NCBI RefSeq assembly: GCF_036324505.1
Contig: NC_086350.1
Coordinates: 14,760,032 to 14,824,031, forward strand
Direction: 5' to 3'
DNA length: 64,000 nt
From: Eleginops maclovinus
Lineage: Eukaryota; Chordata; Actinopteri; Perciformes; Eleginopidae
This document shows, one piece after another, positions 21,894 to 58,672 of this stretch (position 1 is the first letter of the stretch; each line of letters begins with the position of its first letter). The notes beneath the pieces were generated by a model. It made no database searches. It had not been told where the DNA came from and worked only from the letters and a program-made list of their open reading frames with translations. The position numbers and the translations under genes were made by a program.

Positions 21894-24800
21894 TTGGGTA
21901 CAGTAGTGCCTGCTGTTGACAACTATTGATCTTTTTTTTTTGAAATTGTTGAACAGCAGAATATTTAAACAGACAGTTTTTGTAAATAACTGAAAGAAAA
22001 TGTACTTAAAGCGTAGAAAGTACTAAAAGGGCATTTTCAGTTGTATGAGCTGTTGAGTCAACCTTTATGGTGAATATGGCAACTAAGCTACCTTTTGCCA
22101 GGTGGGGAAGATTTTTTTTTTCTTTTTGTATATTCCACATGTTGTCAGGCAAATTAAAAGATATATAAAAGTACACTTTATGTATAAATACAGGCGAGAA
22201 AGAAACATTTACTAAAACACCAATGGCATTACAGCAATATGCACAACCACTTAATAACAGGGAATTATAAACAAAATCAAGAATAAACTCAAATAGTTAA
22301 GCTGTGAAGAGTTCACTCTAGTTAAAAGGTGTAGTAACTGAAAATTGTTTTGCCAACATTATTGCATACTTGAGGAATATCCAAGGAAGTAGTTACTGGA
22401 TCTAAAAGGATGAAATGTGAGGTCTTTTGAGGTATCAACATCAGAGCCTTATTAAATCAATAAGCTGTTTGTTCTGTCTTTGACTTTTGCTTTGTTTAAT
22501 GCACAGGGTTTAACAGTGTTCAGTGGATAGCCTAACAATACAGAATATCTCACAGTCAAGGACAGACATTTTTTAATCATATAAATCTTGAATGACTGTT
22601 GAACCAAATGCTTTAGTAATTGTATGACTCAGCAATAGTATTATGAGTCAAGAAAGTCAGCATCGCTGGTGTAGGTGGAGAATACCATATTCTTGGTTCT
22701 TGCTGAATGTCTACAATCTAATTGAATTAAAAACAGGTTACAGTGTGTAATGTTGTAACTACATGCCATCACCATGATTCCTATTATTCATCTGTTGTTT
22801 TTCTTTCTGCAGAGAGGAAAATGGTGATGGTTTCAAAGCTTGTAAATGTGATACCCGGTAAAGTCGAAATTCAACTTTGACATTCTGGGGTTGTCTTACT
22901 CTAGCTCTGACTCTCTACACTAAATGTGAAAGAGCCAGCGCTTTAAGGATCAGATGAGACAAATGAGAAACAGCTTCAGCTGAGAGACGGACAGCGTAGC
23001 TAGACAGGGAATAGCTTTTATCGAGCGTGACACCAAGAAATGGGATCTGGGTTTGTGGGTATTGGAGTGGTAATTGATTCAAGGATCTAGATCTGCTCAG
23101 AGGCTAACCCCGGGAACATTGTTGTATGGGAGCTGATATGCAATGTGATAGCTTAAATACCCATTTGAAGGAGAGCGAGTTTCAGCTCTCAAACAGACGT
23201 AGCTAATAGCTTGCCACGCTAATTCAGAGTCAAAACTGTAATTAGACACTTTGTATTGCTATACTTGTTAAATCCTTTACAGCTCTTCCCTGCTTCCTCG
23301 ACAATTGAATTCAATGTGAATAAAGCAATCTGGCACTGGAAACGGTAACAAGGATGATGAGCAGCACAGTACTGCACTGAGCCTCATTATGAAGTATAGA
23401 AATACTAAAACAGAAACAGTACCACTACTTTAACCACCCTGATTTATAAGCAATTAAAAAAGATAAGAAGAAGTGACCCTGAGCAAAATGTATCAGTTTA
23501 ACAAGGCCATGAGATGCTGCTAAAAGCACATGGGAAATCTAGTTAGCTATACTACTATAAAGTCAACCATCAACCTTTAAACTCAAGTCTCAGCCACATT
23601 GAAAAACATAAACAAGTTTTTGAAATATATGTGCATTTGCATGAAAAGTGAATTAATATGTTGTACACTGTAATTGTGTGTTCTCATATATTACAAGTAT
23701 TTTGTACTGTGTTATCATTCATTAATAATTGTGTATACAGTACAACGGTTATGGATGCTGTTTACAGTATAGGGACATTCATAATAAGCACTTAAAAGAA
23801 AGCATAAGTCCAGCTTACAAATACAAAACTGTATGCGCTTAAAAAATGTATAAGTGTTAGAAGTTCGCTTCTGATAAACAAAGGGTTCAATTACAGATAT
23901 TTTCTAAATGCTGACACACCAACAGTGTTTATTAAAGCGCTGGCTCTGAAACACTCAAATGTATTAAGCTGAACCCACGTCCTCTGCTTTACACTTCTAG
24001 CAAAACTCTAAACATTGATTTCTACATTGCTGTAATACTGCCTTTCCACACTAGAAAAGATGAAAATACTTTGAGATAATGAGTTCATTCCCAAATCAGA
24101 GCTTTGGTATAGACAACAATGGAGGCTAGATTGGACAGGACGTGAGGGTGGAGATAGTGATGAGGACAAGGAGGAAAAGGTCTACTGTAAATCTGTGAAA
24201 ACATAACAAAAGATCAAATCCTAATTTGTAACATTTTAATTGGTCAACCTGTGTCACACTTAGGGTGTGTCCAGGTTTCCTACTGGTTCTATCTCTTCTG
24301 ACTCCTCTCCTGTTTGAGTGACTTATGACAAAACTTCAGTACAAGGTGCTTTGACCTGCACAGAGAAAAAGCAACACGAAGTTCTCATTAATACTATTAG
24401 AGCTTGGTCTGTGCTTTGTTTGCTTTTAAAATAATGAAGGTTTGTCTGACACAATCTCGCAATTTTGGAAAGAGTTTTGCAAGAACACTTTTCATTTGCA
24501 ATATGTTTAATGTTTTGCTGGTTTGGTGTAGGGTTTTGTGGTTTGTGTGAGGAAAAAGAAAAACATGTAGTGGTACCAATGTTGAGCAAGGAAATTATAC
24601 TGTAAATAGAAAAGCTATTAATACATACTTTATCCTTTGCTCCTGTGATGTGTTTCAAGGTGAAGTGTTAGCACGTTATCACTTCTTACCTTAATCAGAT
24701 CTTGAAGGACGAGCTGCAGAGGAAGCCACATGGACCAACAGCTGATCAAGATAAACTCTGGAATGACAAAACATTCATTAAGTCAGCTCACGCATTTTGC

Positions 24801-26786
24801 ATCCATTACTTTTAGTTCAACCAAAGTCATTAGTAGTGATCTGCTCACATACTGTAACTGAGCAAAGCACTGAAGCTGCTAATTAAGGGCTTAACAATCT
24901 TGTTTAAATCTTCTGCTGTGAAATATATTCTGTTTGCATTTCATCAGTGGTTGACATCAGTTTGTCCTGCAAGCTGAAAACAAATTAAACAATTTAAATC
25001 TTTACCAAAGTTATATGTATGTGGGTAAAAAGTGTCGCTATCTCTAATTTCTGTTGTATGGAAACCTATGAGTCATAATTGATCAAATCCACACGGTGCT
25101 CAGTTACTCTTTTTAATCAATCACAAGAACCGCGGGGAGGATTATGGAGCAGCTTAGTAGGTTGCCTATGTCTGCTCCAATTACAAATGATGACAATGCA
25201 AAGTTCAAATTGGAAAATGAAAGAAATTACCATTTACTTTCGACAGCAGCATTCCCATGAATATGGAAATGTAGACATGAGGAACTGGTCTTTGTGATTA
25301 TACACTTGCGGAAGATGATAATAAATTCAGACAGAGTTGTTTACAATCCAACCCAAGAGATGTTTTGTCCCTGAGGACAAGCTGAGCGAAAGCACATCTC
25401 AAGGTGAGCTGAGCAGTAGATGGAGGAATGATGAATCTTAATATCTGTAAACATTTTGGGCATTTATCTCGTGTAACGCTCATCTAAATATTTTCAGCTA
25501 AGCTCTCAGCAAACATCAGCTATCTCATAGCCCGACGAAATGCCACAGAAACATTTTGAGTGTGTGTGTGTGTTTGTGTGTGTGTGTGATCCTACTCTTT
25601 GCAGGCCCATTCCTTTCGAGTCATCTCTGTGTGTCTCTCAGGCCCGTTTGTTTGCATGACGAGAGCAGCGGTGAGGCAGAAGTCAGCCTGAAACAGAATT
25701 AGTCACTAGTGGAGTTTTGCAGAGTGGCAGCAGACGACAGCCTGAGGGTAGATGGAGGAGGACAGCTGGCTTAAGGTCCACCAATACCTCCTTTCTTTAT
25801 GATATTACCCAACAATTGTGGAAGAAGTGCTCATGAGAGCAAGTTGCTCTTACCACCAGTAGTCCATCATAGGAAAGCAGGGATCACACAGGGACACGTC
25901 AACTGGATTGCAGCTGGTGTTTCTGATGATGGCGATGTATATCAGACTGTCAATGTGTGTGTGATTGTGCAGCAAAAAAGGAAAAGAAACAGCAGTGCTT
26001 ATTTTTCCTGCAATGTCTCATCGTTATTGTGTGCACAGGTGACGTGTTGTTCAAGAGAACATTTGCCCATGTTTAGTACAATGAGAGCTTCAATGTGAGA
26101 GCTGAGAACGTCAACAACAGTACACATTACCCCAGCAGGTCCTCAAACATTTATGAGTTCTTCAGCTCATGTTGCTCCACAGAGGCCTGTTAGATTTCAT
26201 TGCATAATTCTGTGCTCTGTTCCAGAATCTATTGTGCCAATGAACCTCCGTTTATTTGGCAGGATGTTTTCTAACACTGCTCCCTCAGCTCACAAGCCAG
26301 AATAACAATGACTTTTCATCATCGAAAAGACTGCTTGATACCATGTAGCAGATTGTTGCAAAATGTGTACACTACTGCCTTAAGGAACTGTCTTCATAGT
26401 ATATTGATTGTAATCCTGCTTTACAAGCTAAATTAAATTGTGTTCATTTGTTTTTAAACTGCATTCCTACACTATGTCTAATAGCTTGTATTCATCACAA
26501 TGAATTGCAGTTTGTCTGTGCAGTCCAAACTGAAAACTGCTGGATATGAACAACAGACGTTTGCCCTTATTCATCTTCTCTCAGGAGCAACTTCAAAGAT
26601 GTTGTGGTATATGCTGCTCAAAATGCATTTTCATGATGACAAGATAATAGCAGACACGCTCATTTAAAACCGTTCTGCTGTCAGGGCAGAGCTAAATCAA
26701 AGTATTAAGAACTGTCCATGGCACTGAATTATCCACCAATTTATTCGCCTGCCTCTATCTCCTTTTCTATAACTTACATCAGTCTC
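21894..26786. other. Intergenic, no gene seen
   Basis: A long AT-rich stretch with a short TG run at 25560-25588. No exon of a recognisable protein, no RNA gene and no transposon coding region could be supported. Confidence 0.55.
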
Positions 26787-28142
<1,356 letters not shown>

Positions 28143-29013
28143 GTCAAGGGACATTACATCAGAGGAGTTTTCTGACAGGACAATCCATCTTACATAAAGA
28201 TGCTCAAATTTCAACCCACAATAAATCCAGCAACATCATCCTGTGCAAAAAGCATGGCAACTGAAACTTGGCAGACGTATGGCCACACATATATTCATAC
28301 CCAACGCACACACATACACACAGGCAGGGGTGAGGACCTTTGTGTAGCCTCAGCTGCTTCAAGCTACATGTTCGGCACTGCGTTTATCACTGACAACAGT
28401 TTTCATTTACTCACAGTAAAGGTCAGAGCAGTCATCTTTTACTGAATGCTGGTGAAGGCAGGGCTTTGCAGCACACAGACTGTCATTTATCCACAGCGGT
28501 TTTCCCCACTTCTCTCCATGAGACTTGTCCGTTAGATGGGCTGTCTGGCAAACACTTTCACAAGTCATCAGTGTTGGCAAAACCTAAACAGTCATTATCA
28601 TAAATTATATTTTGCTAATGATGCTACTTCTAGGTATTCCATTACTGGACCAATGATTGATTCATTCTTTTATCTGAAGTGAGCATTAATTATTTTAGGG
28701 ATTTTAAAATCAGAACCTGCCATGGAAAAGAAGGAATGTCAGCCCTCCTCCAAGCTTGTGGTAAAAGTTGTTACCCCACAGGGATGTTTCCAGAGCTTAG
28801 GGTCTTAGATGATTAGCTATAGGGAGCCCATGACATTAAGTTTGTACAGAGCTAATGCAGATTACAATCATCTATGGACGGCTTGGTGAGTTTGATATTC
28901 CTACAGCATTAAAAAAAAAGAAGACAAACAGGAGAAAAGAAAAAGCAGATACAACTGCAGAAATAACTTTGAAACATTTGCCTCTTCATGTCTTTTATCT
29001 GAATTATCTTTTT

Positions 29014-29132
<119 letters not shown>

Positions 29133-29301
29133 CTGTTTGAATGTAGGTCAGTCCTGTGGAGAGATGTGACAGTAAAAAATAAATCAGAACCATCTATCAT
29201 CTGACGCCAGATGAATGATACCCTGAGGCAAACAGGAATGCTGGACAGCACGCAAGCTAACTGATTTGTGTACATGAATAGGCACACGCACTCTCGCACA
29301 A

Positions 29302-29439
<138 letters not shown>

Positions 29440-30200
29440 GAAAAGGTACAGTGGGTGTGTTGCATAATTCATCAGGACCAAAGAAAAAAGCCATTATCGG
29501 ACGAGCTGGAAATGCAACAGTAGGCCAACTTCTCAGTGATTCCGTTTCAGATATCAGCATTATTTATCCCCTTTAAATCGAAGACACAGTTGATTAAAAT
29601 GACTAATTTATAGGGTTATCTTTGTATTCTCACTAGTTCTCTCTTTCTCTCCCTCATACAAACACACATCAAAATATTACATGCAAATGGCAGCCTCATC
29701 TTCTTCTCCTGACCGCTTTACTGACGCACTACTCAGACAATAAATAAAAGAAAAAGCTCAAAATCAAATCTCATCGACTGGTTGGTCCTGCAGCACTGCA
29801 CCAGCTTTATTTTCCCCAGTTGAACATGTGTCAGGTCGAATCAGTGGGAGAAACTGAGGTTGCCAGAGAGGACAGAAACTCAGCAGCAGGCCCTTAGACT
29901 AACAACTAGAGGTAGACAAAACTAGAGGCAAAAACACTGTGTCTGTCCTGCAACAGTATCAAAGACACAGTAGCACAGTCACAGGACATGAGAGTCTTCA
30001 ATGTCTTATTAATACTAAAAAATTGACCAGGGTCTATAACCAGTATCATGTTTTACATTGTAAACACCTACCTTTCTTATGGATATGGAAAGATTGAGTA
30101 CACATTGTTCCTCATAAACAGGCAACATCACAAATTTCCTCATTTTAAAAAACAATGCATTAGGCTGGTGCAAAATAAGACTACATTTCCTAACCCCGCG

Positions 30201-30244
30201 TGACGTCAAATATACGCGCCAGTTCCCCCGAGTGAACACGTGAC
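30201..30244 (+). promoter_or_regulatory. Putative arsa proximal promoter: CRE plus E-box
   Basis: A full palindromic cAMP-response-type element TGACGTCA lies at 30201-30208. An E-box in CACGTGAC context lies at 30237-30244, 72 bp upstream of the arsa start codon. The latter matches eight of the ten bases of the CLEAR element bound by TFEB-family factors at lysosomal genes. CpG content rises locally. No TATA box was seen. Motif presence is observed; function is inferred. Confidence 0.55.
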
Positions 30245-30298
30245 GTTTTGTTTTGGTTTGGGAGGTGGACCTGACGCGGATGTTCTCCGACTCTTCAA

Positions 30299-30355
30299 AT
30301 GCAGGATAACTCAGAATGGATAGCATCCGCTTCTTCTTCTTCTTCTTCTTCTTAA
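30299..30355 (+). other. Upstream ORF overlapping the arsa start
   Basis: An ATG at 30299 opens a 19-codon frame (including stop) that is +1 relative to arsa and ends at 30355, inside the arsa signal-peptide codons. It reads the TTC repeat as serine codons. Its start context is weak (C at -3, C at +4), whereas the arsa ATG at 30316 has A at -3 and G at +4, so leaky scanning is likely. This assumes transcription starts upstream of 30299. Confidence 0.5.
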
Positions 30356-33300
30356 GCACCTTTATTTTTTGCACCTCTTCGGCTTCACCGCCGAATTTCA
30401 TCCTCCTTTTTGCAGATGATTTAGGTTTCGGTGACCTGGGTTGTTATGGCCATCCAAGTTCTCTCACTCCAAACCTGGACCGAATGGCAGCTGGAGGACT
30501 CCGGTTTACAGACTTCTACTGCACCAGCCCCGTCTGCACCCCGTCCAGGTGTCTACCTTTAAAAACATATAGTATCTACGTTGTCTGTAATGATGCAGGA
30601 CCGACGCTGACTGATGTAATGTCATTGTTTGTAAGTTAGAGAGAATGTCCCAAAAAGACAATAAACAAATGTGTTTTAATCTCTGCGCACACGTTTTTTT
30701 AATGTTCGTGTCACGTTTAATGTTATGTCTTAAACCACCGTGGTGGAGTTAGTTTTAGGTTTGATATTTCACAAAAATCCAATCCGGATCTTGTGGCATA
30801 TTGTTCCTCATTTACACAGACACATACGATAGCTCATATCCAAGCCTTGCTCTTAACCAAAGGGTTTCACTTAGGGACCATCAACAAATTACCGTTAAGG
30901 CCATTCATGCACATTCTGATAATAAATATGTCAATGTTTATGGATAACGGATGTACTATGATAAGAATTTCCCAAAAATACTTGTATCAAAGATCATTTA
31001 AGGTGTTTTTTAATAGCTTTCATGTTGGGTTACCCAGTGACTCCAAATACACACCAGATATTATTACTACACTGGAGATTTTACCTTCTATTATATGTGC
31101 ATTTTTTCAAATTAAGATTCAGCATTATTTTGTTTTTTTAAAAAAACTGGTTGAATCGAAATAAACTCAAAATACAAGTAGGGACATAGGACAATGAGCA
31201 AATGTCCTCTTTAAATAATAACCCTGCCTTGTTTTGATGTCTTTTCAGAGCATCGTTGTTGACAGGGCGTTATCAAACCCGCTCAGGTGTCTACCCAGGA
31301 GTTTTTTACCCAGGCTCCAGAGGGGGTCTTCCTCTGAATGAAACCACCATTGCTGAAGTGCTTAAACCTTTGGGCTATGCTACTGCTGCCATAGGGAAGT
31401 GGCACTTAGGAGTTGGTGCCAATGGGATGTTTCTTCCAACCAGGCAGGGATTTGACCACTACCTGGGCATCCCATACTCCCACGACATGGTCAGTGTGAA
31501 TACATTTAGCTCCAATCTAAAATGACTGAGGTACTTTGTGATAGTATTATTAAATGGAAAGATTTTCTCTGCAATATTTGTTGTCCCCCTGTTGTTTTTC
31601 CTAGGGTCCCTGTTGGAACCTGACATGTTTCCCTCCAGATATTAAGTGTTATGGATTGTGTGATTTGGGTACTGTCACTGTCCCACTAATGCACAATGAG
31701 GTCATCAAGCAGCAACCAGTCAACTTCATGGAACTGGAAAGATCTTACAGTGATTTTGCAACCGATTTCATTGCCACATCAGCAAAGAATAAACAACCCT
31801 TCTTTCTCTACTATCCATCCCATGTAAGCAACAGAACATTCTGTGATAATGTATTTACATGTGTAGAACATGTCCATGTCCATTTGAGTTCTTCAAAACA
31901 AAACACAATCTTTTTAACCCCATGTAGATGGATAAGAACAATTCAGATGGTTAACACTTTCTTCTACTTCCTCCTACAGCACACCCACTACCCCCAGTAT
32001 GCAGGAGTGGAGGCTGCCGGGCGTACTTTAAGGGGCCAATTTGGAGATTCTCTTTTTGAGTTTGACATCACAATAGGAAACCTACTGACAACTCTGGAGA
32101 AAACAGGAGTGATCAACAACACCCTAGTATTCTTCACTTCAGACAATGGGTTGGTTTTTTAACCCTGTGAGTTTATACAGAGCATGCAAATAAAAGCACG
32201 GTTGCTTTTAAAGTGTCTTGTGCAGATATGTATATCTCCCTCTATGATAGCATTGGTACAGTGATAAATATTTGTTCTGTTCAAAGGTGAAGTTGCATTA
32301 TATCTTTGCCCTATATCTTTGAATTATTGCCTTGTGATAATGCATTTATTGTCCTTTATGAAATGGTGTGTTATTCATTTCTGTTTTGTAGGCCTGAACT
32401 GATGCGTTTGTCCCGTGGAGGAAACTCTGGCCCTCTGAAGTGTGGAAAAGGCACAACTTATGAGGGAGGGATGAGGGAGCCCGCCATCGCCTTCTGGCCT
32501 GGCACCATCAGTCCAGGTTTGGACATCCACACCAAGAGCTTAAACCACTTAGTGTATATTTCCCTTTTCCCGTTTTGCTTATTTCAGTCACATTTACTAA
32601 GCTTTACTGTTTACCATCGTTTCATCCATTTCAAGAATGCACTGGTCTTTGGCAGATGGTTGCCAATTCAATATGCTGAATCGCTCTGAAAGCCGCAACA
32701 CACTGCAAAAAACAGGACAACACACACTAACTGAAGGCCATACGTTTTTGCCTTTAATGAATGCTGCCTTCCCCCCCCCCCCCCCGTATGCCTCTCTTTA
32801 GGTGTGACTCATGAGATGGCCAGCACTCTAGATATCCTCCCCACTATGGCACGTCTGGCAGGAGCCAAACTTCCACAGGTGAAGCTGGACGGAGTCGATA
32901 TGACAGACATCCTTATCAACCAAGCGAAGGTAGTGGCTCACAGTGTAGAGATTAAAATAATGTGTAAACCAAGCCAATGTTTTCATTTGTATATCCACCT
33001 ACTCTTTTGCAGGGTAAAAGGGAAACCATGATGTTCTACCCCACAGATCCCAGTGAGATGTATGGCCTGTTTGCACTCAGGCTAGGGAAGTACAAAGCCC
33101 ACTTCTATACACGAGGTACAGCTGGCCTTTAGAAACAGTAAAAATAGAAATGTCCAGAAGCATAATCACTGTCAGAATTAAATTATTTATGAGTCATGTT
33201 TGTTTATGTTTGTTCATCAGGTGCTACACACAGTGGTACAACTCCAGACCAAGACTGCCCAGTATTTGCAGTCCTCAAGGCACACGATCCCCCTCTTCTT

Positions 33301-33516
33301 TTCAACCTAGAGGCCGACCCCTCAGAGCACTACCCTCTCACGCTGTTTGGAAAACCTGACCTCCAAGCCCTGCTGCAGAAGATTATAAAAATCAAGGAGC
33401 AGTTTGAGGCATCAATGGTGTTCGGCGAGAGCCAGATATCAAAAGGAATAGACCCGGACCTGGAGCCTTGCTGCAATCCTCAGTGTAGCCCCAAGCCGAG
33501 TTGCTGCAAGTGTTGA
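30316..33516 (+). CDS. arsa: Arylsulfatase A (complete, 8 exons, 504 aa)
   Basis: Lysosomal sulfatase that removes the 3-O-sulfate from sulfatide (cerebroside sulfate). Exons: 30316-30548, 31249-31489, 31605-31823, 31980-32149, 32392-32516, 32802-32929, 33013-33115 and 33221-33516, all with GT-AG introns and compatible phases. A signal peptide covers about residues 1-24. Visible features are the metal-binding Asp34-Asp35, the sulfatase motif CTPSR at 74-78 (Cys74 is the residue converted to formylglycine), GKWHLG at 127-132, SDNG at 285-288, and a Cys-rich C-terminus ending CCKC. The arginine codon of CTPSR is split by intron 1. Length and exon number match human ARSA (507 aa, 8 exons). N-glycosylation sequons occur at NET, NLT and NNT. 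It faces mapk8ip2 tail-to-tail, as in human. The family call is secure, and the closest relatives (arsb, arsg) lack this C-terminus. Confidence 0.97.
30331..30351 (+). repeat. (TTC)7 coding microsatellite in the arsa signal peptide
   Basis: Seven TTC codons in frame encode Phe6-Phe12, which form the start of the hydrophobic core of the signal peptide. Length changes by whole units would preserve the frame. Confidence 0.95.
32771..32785. repeat. Poly-C tract in arsa intron 5
   Basis: Fifteen consecutive C lie about 16 bp before the acceptor of exon 6 (exon starts at 32802) and make up much of the polypyrimidine tract. Confidence 0.95.
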
Positions 33517-33742
33517 TGGGACAAATCCAGGTAATAATGACAATTTGGGAAAACAATGAAAGTAAGCATTGATTTAGACCTCAAGATTTTTCATTTTTCA
33601 GAAGATGAAGAATGTAGTGTATACATTTCCTGGATATTTTAATGCATATTTTAACCATTAATTTATTATAACATATTTCCCCTCAACATTCTTGATAATG
33701 ATAACATTTTGCATTGATGCATGGATTTTATGTGATTTAAAA

Positions 33743-33803
33743 AATAAAAATGCTGTGCAGTCTATCTCAAACACACAAGCAATCATGAGATCTGAACAAT
33801 AAA
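33743..33803 (+). terminator. arsa polyadenylation signals
   Basis: AATAAA hexamers lie at 33743-33748 and 33798-33803, 227 and 282 bp after the stop codon. The second is followed by T-rich sequence. Which one is used cannot be told from sequence. Confidence 0.6.
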
Positions 33804-33837
33804 GACAAGAATGAAGGTTTCAGACATCAAGCATATA

Positions 33838-33843
33838 TTTTAT
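33838..33843 (-). terminator. Candidate distal mapk8ip2 polyadenylation signal
   Basis: AATAAA on the minus strand, about 2.4 kb beyond the mapk8ip2 stop codon and only about 35 bp from the arsa signal on the other strand. A more proximal minus-strand AATAAA lies at 34494-34499 and an ATTAAA at 35572-35577. A long 3' UTR would be normal for a brain-type gene. Confidence 0.35.
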
Positions 33844-36216
33844 TCATAAGACCAAACCCATGACAAGGCAGATTGATTTTTTTTGTAATTTTTTTGTTTG
33901 TTTTTCCCTGGAATTTTGATTAACTCTACAAGTCTTTGTTTTTAAAGATACAAGATAGGATATGTTTGTTCTGTCACATACTGTTTTGCTCTAGGTATAC
34001 AGTAAAGAATCTTGTTAATTGTAGTAAAGTCAAAAGTTTGGTTTAACTGTTAGTGTATGTCTCAGTGGCTATATGGGACGAGATCATCCTCAGAGGTTGT
34101 TTTTGTGTAGCTGTGTGGAAAGAAGGGGGTTTAACTAGGTTGTAACGAGATAGAAAAACAGAATCAGAAGCAAATAGGTACAGATCAGAGATGGGTCACT
34201 TGGAGCTTAAAGGCGATTACTATAATCGGCAAGATGCAGTAATAGTTGTTTCAATGGCATCTGAATAACTTACTATTCAGCTCTAACCGCAGATTGGTCA
34301 GTAGTCTGTTAGCTTCCACAATAATGATGTCACATCTCACACATGTGCCCTAAATGTGCTGCTAAAGCCTGTCTTCAGAGACTTAAGGAGGTTTCTGGAA
34401 CCGTAGTTCCTTCTATGTGACAGATACCGAGTGAAAAAACATAACACAATGAAAAAAAATTATTGCAGATCACAGATATTTATGTGTTTCTCTTTTATTT
34501 CAGGGGTTTCTGTCTGCTTGTGATCTTTCCTTTAATTTCTTTTTAATAATGTACATACTAATTTAATAACATACTCAACATAAAAGACACAGCACTATCT
34601 TAGATTCACTATTGTATATACATAGTCTACCTGACAGCGATACATATAACAACCCTACATCCTTCCTGCCATATCAACAGTGAACTGAGGTGTTTGTTCT
34701 GGTGGACTGTGACTTAAAGCAGCAGAACAAGTTGCTAAACAGTGTCTGAAAGAACAATGGATGGTCGGGAACTAGAAGCCTGTAGTGAGTGCATTGTTTT
34801 TTCAAATATACCCCCTCCACTATATAAGGTGCTAGACTGTAAGCTATGGTATGCTACAACAACCCCAGTGCAGGTTATTGTGTAATGTGCGAATGATCTT
34901 TTGAACCTTTGAACCAAACTAAGAGCAATAAATAATTGTGACCATCTCTCTTACCCATCATCCTTGAAAAAACAAGATCGAAGTCTAACCAATTACATAA
35001 CTATAAAACCTCCCTTTTAATGGTTTATCAAAGGTTTGTTTACACTGTGATACCCTGACCATAATTAGGACCCTCTCACTGTACAGTAAGCGCACTGCAG
35101 GACCTCATAACTAAACGTGGCTACCGCTTCAGTCTTTTCAATCCTTTCCCCTCATTGAATCTGCCAAATCAAAAGAAAACGGAGACTAAAGTGTCACACA
35201 CAGTTAATCAGTCGGAGGTGTGAGAGTATGGCTTTTCAGAGGGCATTAGTGTTGTTTGACCTGAAGGTCACATCAATCACTATATATGATTTGCAGTTTT
35301 AACAGTTGAATGATTTTCTGAGAAAGCTTCCCACGGTGAAGGTCAGCAAGCAGTGCAGCTTTGAGGACAGGACAAAGGTAAAATGTCACATCACCCTAAA
35401 TGCGCTGACACTCACTGCCCCTAATCCAAGCTGACTTAAATATCTGCAGGGCTAATGACATCCAAAGTATATTACAAGTCATTATTGTAAAAGCTCTTGC
35501 TCCTGCAGTTACTGACAAATGACAAATCGAAATCCGCTCCGTCAGTCTCAGCTGTGAGTGTTCGTGGATTATTTAATTAGATTGGATGAGGCGCCTGTAT
35601 TTCTACTTTCTATACATACGTATTTACAACACAAACTACGTCTTGAACGCGACACAGGGGTAAGCTTGGACCAAGGACAGTTCACTGTACTCTCTCTACT
35701 TTGCTCCAATGTCACTATCAGTAAAAATCAAATGAGCAGTTTGTCAATATTGAACAAATACATATTTACAGCTAATTAAACGCCAACCTCTTGATTCTAC
35801 ACCATTCCCATACTGATTGTTGAGCTGCTTGCCATTCACTTGGATATGTGTATTTCTTGGTGTGTCTGTGTGCAGTAACCCTACTAGCCATGCATTGAAA
35901 GGTGAAACAGCAGTAGTAGGTATATTGTTTTCATTTCAAAAGAGGAACCTTAAAATAAAAAGGTGCTCAGCGTTTTAGTTTTATATCATAGAAAAAGATA
36001 AAGAAACAGGCAATCATTCCATTGAGATAATGGAAATAAAGACAGAGAGAGGGATGAATGAAATCAGTCAAATGCCTAGCAGACTGTAGAAATGAAGATC
36101 CCAGTTTCAGAGGGACACAATGGAGAGAAGACCCCACTGACAGCGCCCTCTGGTGGCAAACTCGATAATCATACACAAGCTGCAGAGAGAGAAAGCAGTC
36201 GTCATGGCAACACTGC
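33844..36216 (-). other. Probable mapk8ip2 3' UTR and flank
   Basis: No coding exon seen. It lies directly downstream of the mapk8ip2 stop at 36217. On the minus strand it contains a Pumilio-type TGTATATA element (complement of 34615-34622) and AT-rich segments. UTR status is inferred from position. Confidence 0.4.

Positions 36217-58672
<22,456 letters not shown>

Noticed and set aside
33150..33359. Alternative plus-strand ORF overlapping arsa exon 8
   Set aside because: Out of frame with the recognised sulfatase C-terminus; a shadow ORF.
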